Positions 24,358 through 35,716 of a stretch of DNA of 64,000 bases are shown piece after piece. A program made the position numbers and the translations under genes. How positions within the stretch are numbered: position 1 is the stretch's first letter; the number at the start of each line of letters is the position of its first letter. Origin of the DNA: Pontederia crassipes (lineage: Eukaryota > Streptophyta > Magnoliopsida > Commelinales > Pontederiaceae). The DNA is taken from positions 14,448,171 to 14,512,170 of the forward strand of contig CM060194.1 of the NCBI GenBank assembly GCA_030549335.1, in the 5' to 3' direction. Under the pieces are notes generated by a model, which searched no databases, had not been told where the DNA came from, and saw only the letters and a list, made by a program, of their open reading frames with translations.

Positions 24358-25072
24358 AGTGGCTAGATACCAATTTAATATTTGTGGAAACATCAATCCA
24401 GTAAACTTGGGGCATCACTTTAGCACTTATTTGCCCTTTTTCACTACAAGAAATCTACGAAATAGCGACTTCACAATGCGTCATTAATGCAGTGCTAACA
24501 CGCGATTAAAAATATTAGTCATGCACATCGATGAGAAGACCAAATGAAAGTCGAGAATGCAGAAGCCGACGTTGTTCCTATCACTGATCAAGTCAGAATA
24601 AATTCTTTATACAGTGGAAAAGGAAGGCAAAGTAAGAATGAAAGCAAATGATACGAGCCAAATTAATTATGTCATAATAAAAAGATATTACTAATTACTC
24701 AGGAAATTATGAAAGAGATTCATATCTTAGTTAATGATGTCCCTTGTAAAAGAAATCAGTTAAGAGATGTAAGTAATTACTTACAAATGAAGAATATCTA
24801 GAACTGAAAAAAAGCTAGGGAAATTAATCGATAGACAAAAACTAATGAAATTAATGAATGTGTAAAATGAAATCAAGATGGCAAAGTAGAAAATAAATCT
24901 TCTTGACATGTTATTTTACTATAATCACTCGAATAATATTATATGAAAAAGTGATAGATGATTGTGCACCGGATCCCACAGGAAAATTTAGGGCAATATC
25001 TAATATCTAAATATTTGTGCTAACATTTATCATATGGGGAGAAAATTAAGGTTATGTTATTTTTAACATTTG
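24358..25072. repeat. DUF761 tandem unit 2: distal flank
   Basis: Bases 24358-24440 (TAATATTTGTGGAAACATCA, AACTTGGGGCATCACTTTAG) match 45648-45730 in unit 3. Bases 24530-25072 match 20360-20900 in unit 1. Between them, 24446-24525 starts CACTACAAGAAA and is a short CACTA left-end fragment. Confidence 0.8.
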
Positions 25073-25555
25073 TGTTGGAAATGCCCACGTTGGGCATTGG
25101 TGGGCCATGCGCGTGGCCCACCTGAGGCAGTAGGTGGTTGCTGCCTTAGGTGGCTGCTGCCCCTCCCGCAAGATGCGTGATTGCGCACGTGTGATATGCG
25201 CAGTCAATATTAATGACGCATGATATACGCAATCATGCATACTATGCAATCAACATTAATGGTATGTGATGTGCACAATCAACATTAATAATGCGAGTGA
25301 TATGTCTCGCTCAAGTCTCCTTTGCATATAAAAAAGAACCAATACCAAAGGTCCATGGATGCTTTGGTGTGCTTTTGTGTATGTTCATGCAAAGGTACTT
25401 GGGCTCTGGCAAAGTGTTCCATTCCCGATGTTCGGTTTCCGATTTCGAAGTACAAGTGTGTTCGTTAATTGTTCGTGAAAAAACTCCGACGATCCGCTTT
25501 TGCTGCAAGAGGTATTTCGCAACCTCTATGATTTATATATGTTATAAATCCAACA
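25073..25555 (+). mobile_element. Solo LTR of copia type with perfect TSD
   Basis: 483 bp bounded by TGTTGGAAATGCCC and TATAAATCCAACA, flanked by the exact 5 bp duplication ATTTG (25068-25072 and 25556-25560). A TATA-like CATATAAAAAAG lies at 25324. The paralogous unit 1 has the uninterrupted sequence ACATTTGAAAATAGT at 20880. There is no PBS, PPT or internal region, so this is a solo LTR left by recombination. The family is unknown; copia type is inferred from the short LTR and TGTTGGA end. Confidence 0.92.
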
Positions 25556-26257
25556 ATTTGAAAATAGTTAATTTCTCTCTCTCTCTTCATACACCTTTTT
25601 CGTATTTATAATAAATTTGCTTAAAAATATGAGGTTATGGCATAATATGTCCAGAAGCCATCTAATTGAATGAGTGGCATAATGCCCGTACCATGTTCAA
25701 AGGAGTGTAAATTAGACGAATAGTTCTCTAACCTTGAGTCATTTTCAAACTGATCTCTCAACTTCAATTTGTAACTAGAACGTCCCCCAACTTTATTTTT
25801 TTTGCACGATTAGTCCTCTTGACCGGTGATAATATGTTTTCCGGTTGTCTTGTGTATGTGGCCGCCACATAAGAGATTTCTTTTTCCTCCACATCATCTA
25901 AAAAATAATATAAATATAAAATAAATGCATATTAAAAATTTAAAAATTTAAAAGGGCTCCGACCGCCCCCTTCTCCATTGGCACTAGGCGGGGGCGCCTT
26001 TCCATCGACTGCCCCCATCTCCATCAGCTCGCGGCCAGCTGGCGAAGCAGAAAAGGGGGCTGACGCCCCCCTTTCTCCCTCCCGACCAGTGTGGTGGCAA
26101 GGCGAACATGACCATGAGCTTGGGCTTCGACGTGCGGATTGTCGAGCTTGAAATCACTAAGTTCGGGCGCGGTAGGTGAACTCCGCCGACGTGATGCTCG
26201 GCGTCCACGGTGCAGGGCTCCTCTCCTCCTCATCCTCCTCCACTAGCTTCCAAATGA

Positions 26258-26620
26258 TTGTTTTCGTATCTCAATGGACTTCGACGAATCAGAGTGGGTT
26301 CTCGCCGATGCCAGCGAAGCGATGATCGGAATCCCCGGCAACTGGGTGCTCGTCGACGGCCCCAAGGGATCCATCTCAGGGGTGTTCTTCCATCGACGCC
26401 TCGGCAATCGGTGCTATGCCCCTTCCTACGTGACATTTGGCCGCGGGGAGCACCCGACGGAGCCGTCCCTGTCCTTCCTCCCGCTGTCCGTCTCCGTCCA
26501 TTCCTCCTCGCGCGGCATCCTCCTCCAGGGACTTGGTCCGCCTATTACATCTGCAACCCGGCCACCTCCGAGTGCCGACGCATCGCCTGCACGGCGCGAG
26601 AAAGTCGCGATGAGGCTGGT
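26258..26620 (+). pseudogene. Captured F-box-like (kelch/FBA type) gene fragment
   Basis: Inside the Mutator-like element, the plus strand gives FSYLNGLRRIRV near the start, SSRGILLQ near 26510, and, one frame away, WSAYYICNPATSECRRIA near 26540-26590. The order of a short N-terminal block, SRGILLL and YYICNPATxEWRRL is characteristic of the plant F-box-associated region. A frame change between the SRGILLQ and GTWSAYY segments, and absence of the F-box and C terminus, make it a captured pseudogene fragment. The family call is moderate; the donor gene is not in the window. Confidence 0.5.
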
Positions 26621-27010
26621 GCCCCCTTCTGTGAGCTCGTTGATGCGACGAGGAAGATGCGAGGGGGGTCAGCGCCCTCCTCTACGAGCTCACGCGCCGC
26701 CGAGCTCGCAAGGGGGGCGTCGGCCCCCTATTCCTTCCTCACCGCACGCGAGGAAGGCACGAGGGGGGCCGACGCCTCCTTCTGCGAGTTCGTGCGTCGA
26801 TGAGCTCACTCGCTCAAAGGGGATGCCGGCCCCTATTTCTTCTTCGCCACGTGTGAGGAAGTTGCGAGGTGGGCCGATGCCCCCATTTTCCCCCTTCGTC
26901 GGCCGCAATGGAGAAAGGGGGGCGCCAACCTCCCTTTCTGCTTCGTGAGCTTGCGAAGGGGGAAAGGCGCCCCCGCTCGACGCCGATGGAGAAGGGGGCG
27001 GCCGGCTCCC
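26620..27010. repeat. GC-rich imperfect tandem array in Mutator-like element
   Basis: Imperfect units of roughly 65 bp built around GGGGGG(T)C(G)GCGCCCCC-like palindromes and GAGCTC(G/A) blocks. The same modules occur at 25950-26080 and in the centre of 5825-7029. They create long but meaningless open frames rich in Pro, Ser and Gly on both strands. Confidence 0.75.
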
Positions 27011-27449
27011 TTTTCATTTTTAAAATTTTTAATATGTGTTTATATTATATTTATATTATTTTATTATTTTTTAGATGATGTGGATGAAAAAGAAATCGCT
27101 TATGTGACGGTCACGTATGCAAGATAACTGAAAAATCTACTATCACTAGTCAAAAGGATTAATCGTGCAAGAAAATTAAAATTGAGAGACGTTCTGATTA
27201 CAAATTAAAGTTGGAGGATGCATTTAAAAATGACTCAAAGTTGATGGTCTATTAGTATAATTTACCTTGGACAGCTACATGTATTGTCGGTGCTTCGAAT
27301 TAAAACACAATAAGTAGCCACTTATAACATTTTATTTGCTTGGTTCCTTTCTAAACATAGGATTCTCGAACAACTCTTGAGACAAAATTGGATGAATTAA
27401 TTTATGTACTGCTCGAGCAGAACAACTCACTTGCCGCGCGATTGCAGTA

Positions 27450-27989
27450 CTACAGAAATGCCGACAGCTTGTTGTAATCGTGACTCTGAGCCCTCAGCTC
27501 CTCGTAAAACCTCCTGATGAACTCTTCTGCTCGATCATCAATCTCTTCTGTAAGCCTCTCGTCCTCGTTGGCGGCGCCCGAATTGTCCTCTTCGCCGACG
27601 TCGCACCCCGGCGAGTACTTCTCGGATGCCAGTGAGCCGGAAGCAGGCCCGGAGACCTCGTAATCGAGCTCCTCATCAATCCTGGCGTCGTCTTTAATGT
27701 TGTCGCAGGAGCGCTTCGAATATGCATGTAGAGGACTTCTAGAGAAACACTCATAATCGCACTTCCACAGGCGAAAGGAATGGCCTGCCGGAAGCGCCCG
27801 CGCCGTGCTCCTGCCGGAGCTCTTGTGGAGCACGATCAGGTTCGTGTACCTGTGACAGGCCTTAACGTAAGCTTCCACGATGAGCTTTGTCTTCGACGTG
27901 AGGCCTTTCCTCGCCACGAAGAACGCAACCCTCATGGATCTCCACAGCTTCCTGGATGCTGTCGCTACGTAACGGTGCTGCAACTCCAT
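27450..27989 (-). CDS. DUF761 (cotton-fibre-like) small protein, copy 2
   Basis: Single-exon ORF of 179 aa starting MELQHRYVATASRKLWRSMR, closely similar to copy 1 at both ends. The C-terminal DUF761 signature DDRAEEFIRRFYEELRAQ is at residues 151-168, followed by the same SHDYNKLSAFL tail. It differs by indels in the acidic middle: it lacks the VCSSAPGC segment and has additional residues around SLASEKYSPGC. On the minus strand a TATA-like ATATATATTTAAG lies near 28105-28118. No disablement, so probably functional. Its downstream flank was disrupted by a solo LTR and a Mutator-like element, and its upstream flank by a gypsy solo LTR. Confidence 0.88.
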   Translation of the reverse strand: MELQHRYVATASRKLWRSMRVAFFVARKGLTSKTKLIVEAYVKACHRYTNLIVLHKSSGRSTARALPAGHSFRLWKCDYECFSRSPLHAYSKRSCDNIKDDARIDEELDYEVSGPASGSLASEKYSPGCDVGEEDNSGAANEDERLTEEIDDRAEEFIRRFYEELRAQSHDYNKLSAFL

Positions 27990-28635
27990 GCCGCTTGTGT
28001 TTCAAATCTCACTTCTTGCTACTGACACAACTTAAGGCTATGCTCGCAAGTACGTGCTTGGTTGAGGACGGGACATGTATGAGCTGTGGCTCTGCGTACA
28101 GGGAGGCTTAAATATATATGTGAATGGGAGCGGAGGCACGCAGAAGGTGGCAAGGTGGTGGGAAAGAAAAAGAAACGTTGTGTTAAAGAGGAAGATGATA
28201 TCACCAAAGAGGAGAAGAAAAAAGAGAGAAAAAAGAGGAAAACGACAAAGGTGCACGTTTCCTCAACAAGAGAAGCAAGCAAGAAAGGTTTCACTGCTGA
28301 TCAACTAAGTGGAGATCCAAAGGGGAGAAATATCTAGCCGTTAAAAAAGTTGACTTACATTAAAATATAATGTTTATTTTAGAAATATGGTAATCTTTTA
28401 TATGTTGCATTAATATCGTACTCTTACATTATTTTGCTCTTTATATGTAAATAAATATAAGCTCTTAATAATGTTTAACGAAATCGCATACTAAGGATGA
28501 AATTTTAATAAGCGTGTCAAAAGAATTCATATGAAAAGTGTGTTAACCAATCTAATGTATTTCTTTCCTTTTCTTTGAATTTTTCATTAGTTATATATAT
28601 ATATATCTTTTCTTTTCTTTGAATTTTTCATTAGT

Positions 28636-28689
<54 letters not shown>

Positions 28690-28935
28690 TATATGTATTA
28701 TGAAGTTTAGCGATATTTATAAATTCTCAAGACTTAAAAATGTTAGATATAACTATTATCAGTTTAGCTATTTGATACGCTTCACACGAAAAGTTGAGTC
28801 CTTCGTGAAGAGAGGTAGTCAACAAATGTGATTAAATATTCAATATCATAAGTAATCACTATATATTCATATGCAAGATATTGAGTTTTCTTCACATAAG
28901 AAAAATGGCATACATTCAATAAACATATCATTAAT
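27990..28935 (-). promoter_or_regulatory. 5' flank of DUF761 copy 2 and TA-rich microsatellites
   Basis: 27990-28550 matches the copy 1 upstream region (TATA-like box, purine-rich leader, GCAAGAAAGGTTTCACTGCTG). From 28561 a 45 bp segment (TTTCTTTGAATTTTTCATTA followed by (TA)n) is duplicated in tandem, then runs into a (TA)n/(TG) microsatellite (28636-28695). 28700-28935 is AT-rich with no gene. Confidence 0.65.
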
Positions 28936-29629
28936 TGTAATAACCGACAACCAACAGATAAAAAAAACTGAAATTGACGGGCAGAGCATTAAAGGAGTGA
29001 AAACCCAATCCCACTCAAAGTTTAAAATAAAGGAAATTAAAAATAAATCTGGTCTTATTAGATTTATTTAGGAGAAAGGGACTTATATAAGGCAAAAAAA
29101 CAGAATTCATTAAATCCTTTTTCTTCCTTGAAACCCAAGAGTCTTCTCTTTTCACTTGCTGCCGCCCTGTGCAAAGCCAGAGCAGAAAACGTCCTCCCTT
29201 CTTTTTCTTATTTCCTCCTCCTCCTAGCACCTTTGATTCGATTCTTCTTATGCCCCTCCGTTGATATTCTGCAGAGGGTGATCGAGAGGAAGATCAGGGG
29301 AGGGCGCTATTAATTAAATTTCTGACGAATCGAAGAACGGATTATTAACGAACCGAGGTGGGTGAATCGAAATCACCTTGCATGACCCCTGAATAATGTT
29401 GAATCATACCCTAATCGTACATGTAAAGAAGAAGAGAAAAGAGAGTTCAAGTTCTTGTTTTGCCTTGTTTGATCTTTTTGAATTCATTGATTGATTGATT
29501 GATTAATTTCATGCATAATTCATTTCCTGTTGTTCTATTGTTGTGTGATTGTTTTGTTAGGAGATAGGAAGTTAGGGTGAGATTACATGGAAGATTTGAT
29601 GAAATTCGAGAATTTCTTAATTTTCTAGA

Positions 29630-29890
29630 CGCTGACCGGTCGATCAATCCGCAGGCATTGTGGCAACCGATCGATCGATATCCTGCTTACCGCCATTTTT
29701 CTGCATACGTCGATCGGTCGACCGATCCCTGTCACCGGTCGACCAATTCTTACCCACCAGGTCGACCGTTCAACTGAACGGATCGACCGACCTATTTAGA
29801 CCCGACTTGACCTACAGGTCGATCGATCTTAACAGACCGGTCGACTGACCCACAGACAATCGGTCGACCGTTTTCCTGAACCGATTGATC
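29630..29890. repeat. GGTCGACC/GATCGATC palindrome cluster in gypsy LTR
   Basis: Dense copies of CCGGTCGACC, GGTCGACCGA, GATCGATCG and variants within the transcribed part of the LTR. The same vocabulary recurs in the LTRs of the gag-only family (40640-40880, 55725-55995, 59285-59520). Confidence 0.75.
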
Positions 29891-30837
29891 GATTCCCCAG
29901 AAAACCTTTTATTATATTTATTAATTATTTTCTTTTATCCAGATATTACTTATATATATAATTGATCCTATTGTCTGACTCTACAAAGATCCCTCACTGA
30001 TTTACATGATCTACTCTCTTATTGATTTATTTCTCATTGATCCTATCGTATCTATTGAATCAAGAATAAAGAGCCACAAGTTATTAAAAGCGATTAATAA
30101 GTTCAGATGAAAGACTAATTATGGGTTGCCAGTCCAAGCCAAGTGCAACAAGATAAGGGTAGCTCCTTTGGTCATGATTTGATCACCCACTGATCCGCAC
30201 AAGATCGTATCGTTTGCTCGGTATACTCCAAGAATTAAAGGCACCTAAAGTCATCTTGATTTTTAATGATAATTCAATATCAAGAAGCATGTATAAGTCA
30301 AGTCTGATGGGAAAATTCGAGAATAGAGAGAGAAGATCGCAGAGAGATTGCAAGAAAAAATAGATGAGACACACGAATTTACCCAGGTTCACCCTTGAGA
30401 TTAGGGCTACGTCCTGCAAAGAGGTTTCACTATATCGTTTAGGTTTACAGTCGTCACACAAATTACATATGAAAATAAGCTATAAATAGTCTCTCCCAAA
30501 CGGATTCAAAAAATCCGAACGATATAGCGGGACCGCCGTCGGGGGGCAAGGCCCCCCGAACCCTCCCTTTCGTTCGTACGCCAGCAACACTATTAATTGG
30601 GTAATACTCTGATTCCCCTAAGCTCACGTGGACGAACCCGGTGTGAGAAATAAGGGGCCCTGAAGTATTCACCAACTCCAACATTCTCCCACTTGGTGGA
30701 TACTTCATGCCAATGAGAGCCCTGACAGCAACATTCTTCTTCAATCCGACAGCAGTAGAGCACCACTCGAATTTTGCACATGTAACTGATTTAGTCAGAA
30801 AATCAGAACTATTCTTTGTTGTATCAACCTTTTCAAG

Positions 30838-31562
30838 CTAAACCTCTTTCTTTTCCACATTTTCCCGGATAAAATGATATTGGATGTCAATATGCTTTGT
30901 GCGTGAGTGAAATGCAGGATTCTTAGCTAACTGAATAGCATCTTGATTATCACATCTCACCTTCATGGCACCTTGCTCAAATCCAAGCTCCAAGCACAAC
31001 CGCCGTAGCCATATGACCTCTTTTGCAGCATGAGTAAGAGCCATATATTCAGCTTCTGTAGAAGAAAGTACTACCACGCTCTCTCTCTTGCTCATCCAAC
31101 TCAGTGCAGTCCCAAATAATGTAAAAATATATCCACTAGTGGACCGTCTACTATCAATGTCTCCACACCAATCAGCATCTACATGACCTATAATATCAAG
31201 CCTATTTTTTTTCTTGTACATTCAAAACACAAAGTAAAATCTAAAGTTCCACGAAAGTAATTGAAAACTCTCTTGATAGCATTCCAGTGTTCCCTGCCTG
31301 GGTTAGACATATACCGACTTAAGACTCCCACTGCTTGGGCTATGTCTGGACGCGTGCACACCATGGCATACATCAAGCTGCCCACTGCACTTGCATATGG
31401 CACACGATCCATCTCTTTGGCTTCTTCATCCGTCTTCGGATATTGCTCTGTAGAAAGTTTAGTTCCTAGAGATATAGGAGTACCCGCTGGCTTGCAGTCC
31501 GACATGTTAAATTTTTTCAATACTTTTTTATGTACTTCTCCTGTCCTAGCCACAACTTTCAC
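30838..31562 (-). pseudogene. copia connection and RNase H domain, frameshifted
   Basis: Two overlapping frames. 31562-31188 has [20 protein letters not shown] and [19 protein letters not shown]. 31221-30838 has GHVDADWCGDIDSRRSTSGY, SSTEAEYMALTHAAKEVIWL and RTKHIDIQYHFIRENVEK. These are the classical copia RNase H motifs with DAD, E and D retained. A single frameshift joins them, so it was lost late. Confidence 0.93.
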
Positions 31563-32295
31563 TTCTGACGATCTCTTCTAATCTGCATACCCAAAATAAA
31601 ATTCGTCGGCCCCAAGTCTTTCATCTCAAACTTATTGGCCAACAAACCCTTCACTGAATTCACTATTTTCATACTATTTCCAATCAGCAACATGCCATTC
31701 ACATACAGTGTAAGAATGACAAACTGATCTCCAACTCTCTTCAATCTGAACGTACAAACTTGAGTTCGAACATGTACGTATCAAACTTCTGGTACCACAT
31801 CCTTGACGACTGCTTCAATCCACACAAATACTTCTTCAATTTGCACACCAGATTCTCCTTACCTTGAACTTCAAAACCTTCTGGTTGCCTCATATATATC
31901 TCTTCCTCCAAGTCTTCATGAAGGAATGCCGTTTTCACATCCATCTACTCTATCTCAAAATTATATGCTGCTGCCAGAGATAGAACAAATCTGATTGAAG
32001 TCATTTTCGCCACAGGAGAAAAGATCTCATCATAGTCGACTCCCTCAATCTGATAGTACCCTTTAGCTACCAGCCTAGCCTTGTACTTCTCTACAGATCC
32101 ATCCGGTTTCAACTTTCGCATGAACACCCATTTGCAACCAATTATCTTTTTATCCTTAGGCAATTTACACAAGCTCCATGTTTCATTCTTATCCAGTGAC
32201 TGCATCTCATCTGCCATAACAAGCTCCCACTGATTTGCATCATCCATAGACCTTGCATGTTTTACAGAACTAGGTTCTTCTCCGATGATGCTCAA
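31559..32295 (-). pseudogene. copia reverse transcriptase, catalytically mutated
   Basis: RVT_2 domain: WELVMADEMQSLDKNETW, GCKWVFMRKLKPDGSVEKYK, ARLVAKGYYQIEGVDYDEIF, then a stop before MDVKTAFLHEDLEEEIYM (31944-31946), then CGLKQSSRMWYQKFD. A frame break near 31741 precedes the catalytic box, which reads LYVNGMLLIG instead of YVDDMLLIG, so both metal-binding aspartates are lost. Ends [15 protein letters not shown]. Confidence 0.93.
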
Positions 32296-32619
32296 AGCAT
32301 GAAACGAACTCAGAGCACTAAGAGAGTATCTAAGAGGTGCTCTTCTTACTCGTGTTGATCTCCTGAGAACTGGTATGATACAAACATATGGGTCTTCATC
32401 TGAATCTACATCTTCAACCTTATTAACCGAGTCCTCTTAATCAAATTCTGAGACAGACTCAACTGAAGTATCTTATGCAACCATTTCTGTAACTTTAAAA
32501 TCAGAATCTTTTTCAAACACTACAGCTTTCTTGGGATCATCATTTTCCTGAGCCTCAACTTGGGATCGTGTTTCATGGAAAATAACATCCATGCTGTATA
32601 CGATAGTCTTTGTCTTTGG

Positions 32620-33878
32620 ATTTCACAGTTTATAGCCCTTGACCCCTTCTTTGTGTCCGACAAATATGTTCTTCTCAGACTTATTGTCAAGCTTACCCCG
32701 CTTTTCCTTGGGTATATGAACATATGCGTCACATCCAAACACTCGAACATGAGATAAATTTGACTTCTTCCCAAACATTACCTCATAAGGCGTTCGATTC
32801 TTCACTGATGAGGTCGGTGAGCGATTCTTCAAATAATTTGCTGTGGCTATAGCTTCTGCCCAGAATTCTTGTCCCAATCCAGCCCAACTCAGCATACATC
32901 TGGCCTTCTCTATGAGTGACCAATTTAACTTTTTGGCTACTTCATTTTGCTCAGGTGTATATGGAGTCATTTTCTGCCTTGCAATACCATTGTCCACGTA
33001 GAACTGCTCAAACTTCTCTGAATAAAATTTGCCTCCGTTATCTGTACGAAGGACCTTGATCTTGCTGCTCAATTGATTTTCCACCAAAACTTTAAATTCT
33101 CGAAACTTATCGAATACATCTGACTTATTTTTGATAAAATAAATCAAACTGTATCTCGAAAAATCATCTATGAAAGAGACATAGTACATGGACCCTCCAA
33201 TAGATGGAGTCGGAGTTGGTCCAAAAACATCACTATGGATCAGTTCGAGAATCTTAGTTGCTCTTTAACCTGTGTGTTGAAAACTGACTCGGTTCTATTT
33301 TCCATGGAGGCAATGTTCACAGAACGGAAGCCCACAGAACAATTCGGAACTCCTTCTACCATCTGACTTGATGCTATGGTAGAAAGTCCTTTCTCACTGA
33401 TATTGTCTAATCTCTGATGCCACAGCATAGATGTGCTGTCTTCATCTTCTTTGGCCTCTTCAGAAATAAATCTGCAGCCCACAGATATAGTCTCTCCGAG
33501 CAACTTGTACAATGTGCCATAGTGAACCCCTCGTGCGATCACAATAGACCCTCTGATCATCTTGCATAAATCCTTATCGTAACTGAATATAACACATGAA
33601 TCAGCCATTGTACCAACACATAACAAACTCCTGCTCATAAGTGGTATATGCATCACATCTGATAGAGTCTTCACCGTGCCATCATTCATCCTCTGCTTCA
33701 CCCTACCACGTCCAACAATCTGAACCGTAGTGTCATCTCCGAGCATGACATCCCCACCATTATACTCCTCATATTCATAAAACCAGTGTCTATGAGGTGT
33801 CATGTGGTACGAAGCACTAGTATCGATGAGCCAGACATCGTTAACTGACTGTGTCGTACATGTAGAAGCCAGATACAT
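32620..33878 (-). pseudogene. copia protease and integrase, broken
   Basis: The protease site reads VWLIDTSASYHM, with Ser where the active-site Gly of D-[ST]-G-A-S is expected. The GAG-pre-integrase motif MLWHQRLDNISEKG follows near 33420. After a frame break at about 33190-33240, the integrase core reads FIDDFSRYSLIYF, then VLRTDNGGKF, then TPEQNEVAKKLN, so the DDE residues are still present although the last motif is diverged (family TPxQNGVAERMN). The block ends near FVGHKEGVKGYKL at 32623. Confidence 0.92.
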
Positions 33879-33947
33879 ATCCCCTACCTCAGCCTCCTTT
33901 TTGTCCGAGGTTGACTCAGCTTCTTTCTTATGAACCGACTTGTTTTT

Positions 33948-34718
33948 TCAATCTCGCTTCAAATGATCCCACTCTTGACATCTCCAGCATTGCACCTTCT
34001 TATCTCTACTCTTCGAACATCCACGAGATTTGGATCTGGACCCTCTCTGATTTTAATTCTTTTCTGGTTGTCTTCCTCTGGCTGTCAGCGCCTTTTTACC
34101 AGAACTTGCTGATCTCTTTCTTCGTGTTTCTTCTGATAACAAGACAACACACACACTTTCATACGAAAGGTTTTTATCCCCGCCACCAATCACGACAATC
34201 AGATTGTCCCATGAATTCGACAACGAACAGAGTAATGTTATTTCCTTATCATCATCTTAAAACTTAACACCGATCGATACAAGTTGACTGATCACCGTGT
34301 TAAAATTATAAAGATGAGTAGAGAACGAGTCACCCTCATCCATCCGAAGATTGTACAATTTTTTCCTCATAAATAACTTGTTAACCAGCGACTTACTTTG
34401 ATATAGGGATTTCAACTTTCTTCACAGATCTCTGGCTGTAGGTTCGCTCATCACATTCGTAAGAATTGAATCTGCGAGACAAAGTCGAATTAAATTCTTC
34501 GCCTTTCTATCGATCCGATCCCACTCTTCAATCGTCTTTGGATCTGCCTGACTGGAGGAAGCCCCATCCGCCACCTTCGCCGCTTCCATGCCCGACCTCT
34601 CCTTCTCGATTATCGTCCAAAGATCTCGATCACAGAGGAGATCCTCCATCTTCATCTTTCAGAGATCAAACCGTGTTTCATCAAATTTTTCTATCTCGAT
34701 TCGCGACCCTCCTGACAT
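33948..34718 (-). pseudogene. copia gag, broken
   Basis: Starts at 34718 (MSGGSRIEIEKFDETRFDL), followed at once by a stop where a Trp is usual, then continues MKMEDLLCDRDLWTIIEKE, the standard copia gag (UBN2-type) opening. Further frame changes follow near 34420. The zinc knuckle reads CWRCQEWDHLKRD and then a stop at 33948-33950 in place of the last Cys of CX2CX4HX4C. Non-functional. Confidence 0.9.
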
Positions 34719-35716
34719 CTCGAATAAACCCTAATTTTTCGAACAACCTGTGCTCTGATACCAATTGGTGGGAAAATTCGAGAACAAAAAGAGAAGATCG
34801 CAGAGAGATTGCAAGAAAAAATAGAGGAGACACACGAATTTACCTAGGTTCATCCTTGAGATTAGGGTTACGTCATGCAAAGAGGTTCCACTATATCGTT
34901 TAGGTTTACAGCCACCACACATATTACATATGAAAATAAGCTATAAATAGTCTCTCCCAAATGGGTTCAAAAAATCCGAACAAAACAGACAAAAAACCTA
35001 ATCCGAACCCCCCGAACCCCCCTTTCGTTCGTACGCCAGCAACACTGTTAATTGGGTAATACTCAGATTTCCCTAAGCTCACGTGGGCGAACCCGGTGTG
35101 AGAAACAAGGGGCTCTGAAGTATTCACCAATTCCAACAAAGTCAAGTATACCATGATTCCAAGTTTACTAAGCATCATATGATTCTCATGATTTATGATT
35201 ATTACTCTTATTCCTATTATGACCCATTATATCGACATGTTACCTTTTATGTTCAAGTTAAGTATTATTTTTTATTGTTGATTATTATATTCATGTCATG
35301 CATTATATCATGTGGTTCCCCACTAGATTGTAAAGCTTACGGGAGGACCTCATCCCCTGTGTCTGATTTTCACAGGATTAAGTTAGTGACGCGGTGGAGT
35401 AGGCGTGTGGTGACGAAGCTCTAGCGATAGGACATCACATGAATCATAGAGCTTTTTGAGTGTCTTTTAGTTTTCATTTATCTTCCGCATTTTAGAGTCA
35501 TGATGTAAAATTTATTTTATTTTCTTAACAATGATATAGCCACTTTTAGATTTTCGCATATTTATGTTATCTTCTTTTATTTTATTATCTTTTCGCCGAC
35601 GTATCTCGGTTCTTGATTGAGATATGGTTAACATGATGGTCAAAGTCATAGCATGTTGTAGCGCCTCCAAATTGATCTTCGCCACGTGGCGGGAGGTCGA
35701 TTTGGGGGGCGTTACA

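Larger units (their letters stand above)
25707..27266. mobile_element. Mutator-like element with captured gene fragment
   Basis: Arms of about 200 bp are inverted repeats: GTAAATTAGACGAATAG at the left, TATTAGTATAATTTACC at the right, with matching CACGATTAGTCCTCTTGACC and its complement inside. The same arms occur at 5825-7029, so it is one family. The 1.1 kb interior is GC-rich. No transposase. The interior holds an F-box-like capture (26258-26620) and a GC-rich repeat array (26620-27010), as in Pack-MULEs. Confidence 0.8.
30305..35138 (-). mobile_element. Complete but inactive Ty1/copia element with TSD
   Basis: 4834 bp. LTRs: 34766-35138 (5', 373 bp) and 30305-30683 (3', 379 bp). They run TGTTGGA...CCCACCA and TGTTGGA...CCCATCA on the minus strand. 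The target-site duplication AAGTC is exact (30300-30304 and 35139-35143). The PBS (TGGTATCAGAGC) is at 34752-34763 and the PPT (GTGGGAGAA) abuts 30683. The internal region carries gag, protease, integrase, RT and RNase H in copia order. All coding domains are broken by stops or frameshifts, so it needs help in trans. Differences between the LTRs show it is not a very recent insertion. Confidence 0.95.
28936..35716 (+). mobile_element. Gypsy solo LTR interrupted by a copia element
   Basis: Begins TGTAATAACCGACAACC and ends GGGGGGCGTTACA. A TATA box ACTTATATAAGGC is at 29081. Without the 4.8 kb insertion at 30305-35138 the LTR is about 1.94 kb. Flanks TTAAT (28931-28935) and TTCAT (35717-35721) are a 5 bp target duplication with one mismatch. 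No PBS or PPT abuts it, so it is a solo LTR. Similarity of ends to the LTR at 2912-5237 suggests a related Ty3/gypsy family. Confidence 0.75.

Noticed and set aside
26274-26948. 224-codon Pro/Ser-rich frame and its antisense partners
   Set aside because: Created by a GC-rich imperfect tandem array; only the short F-box-like stretch has protein-family support, and it changes frame.
34466-34903. 145-codon plus-strand frame
   Set aside because: Antisense to copia gag and LTR on the minus strand.
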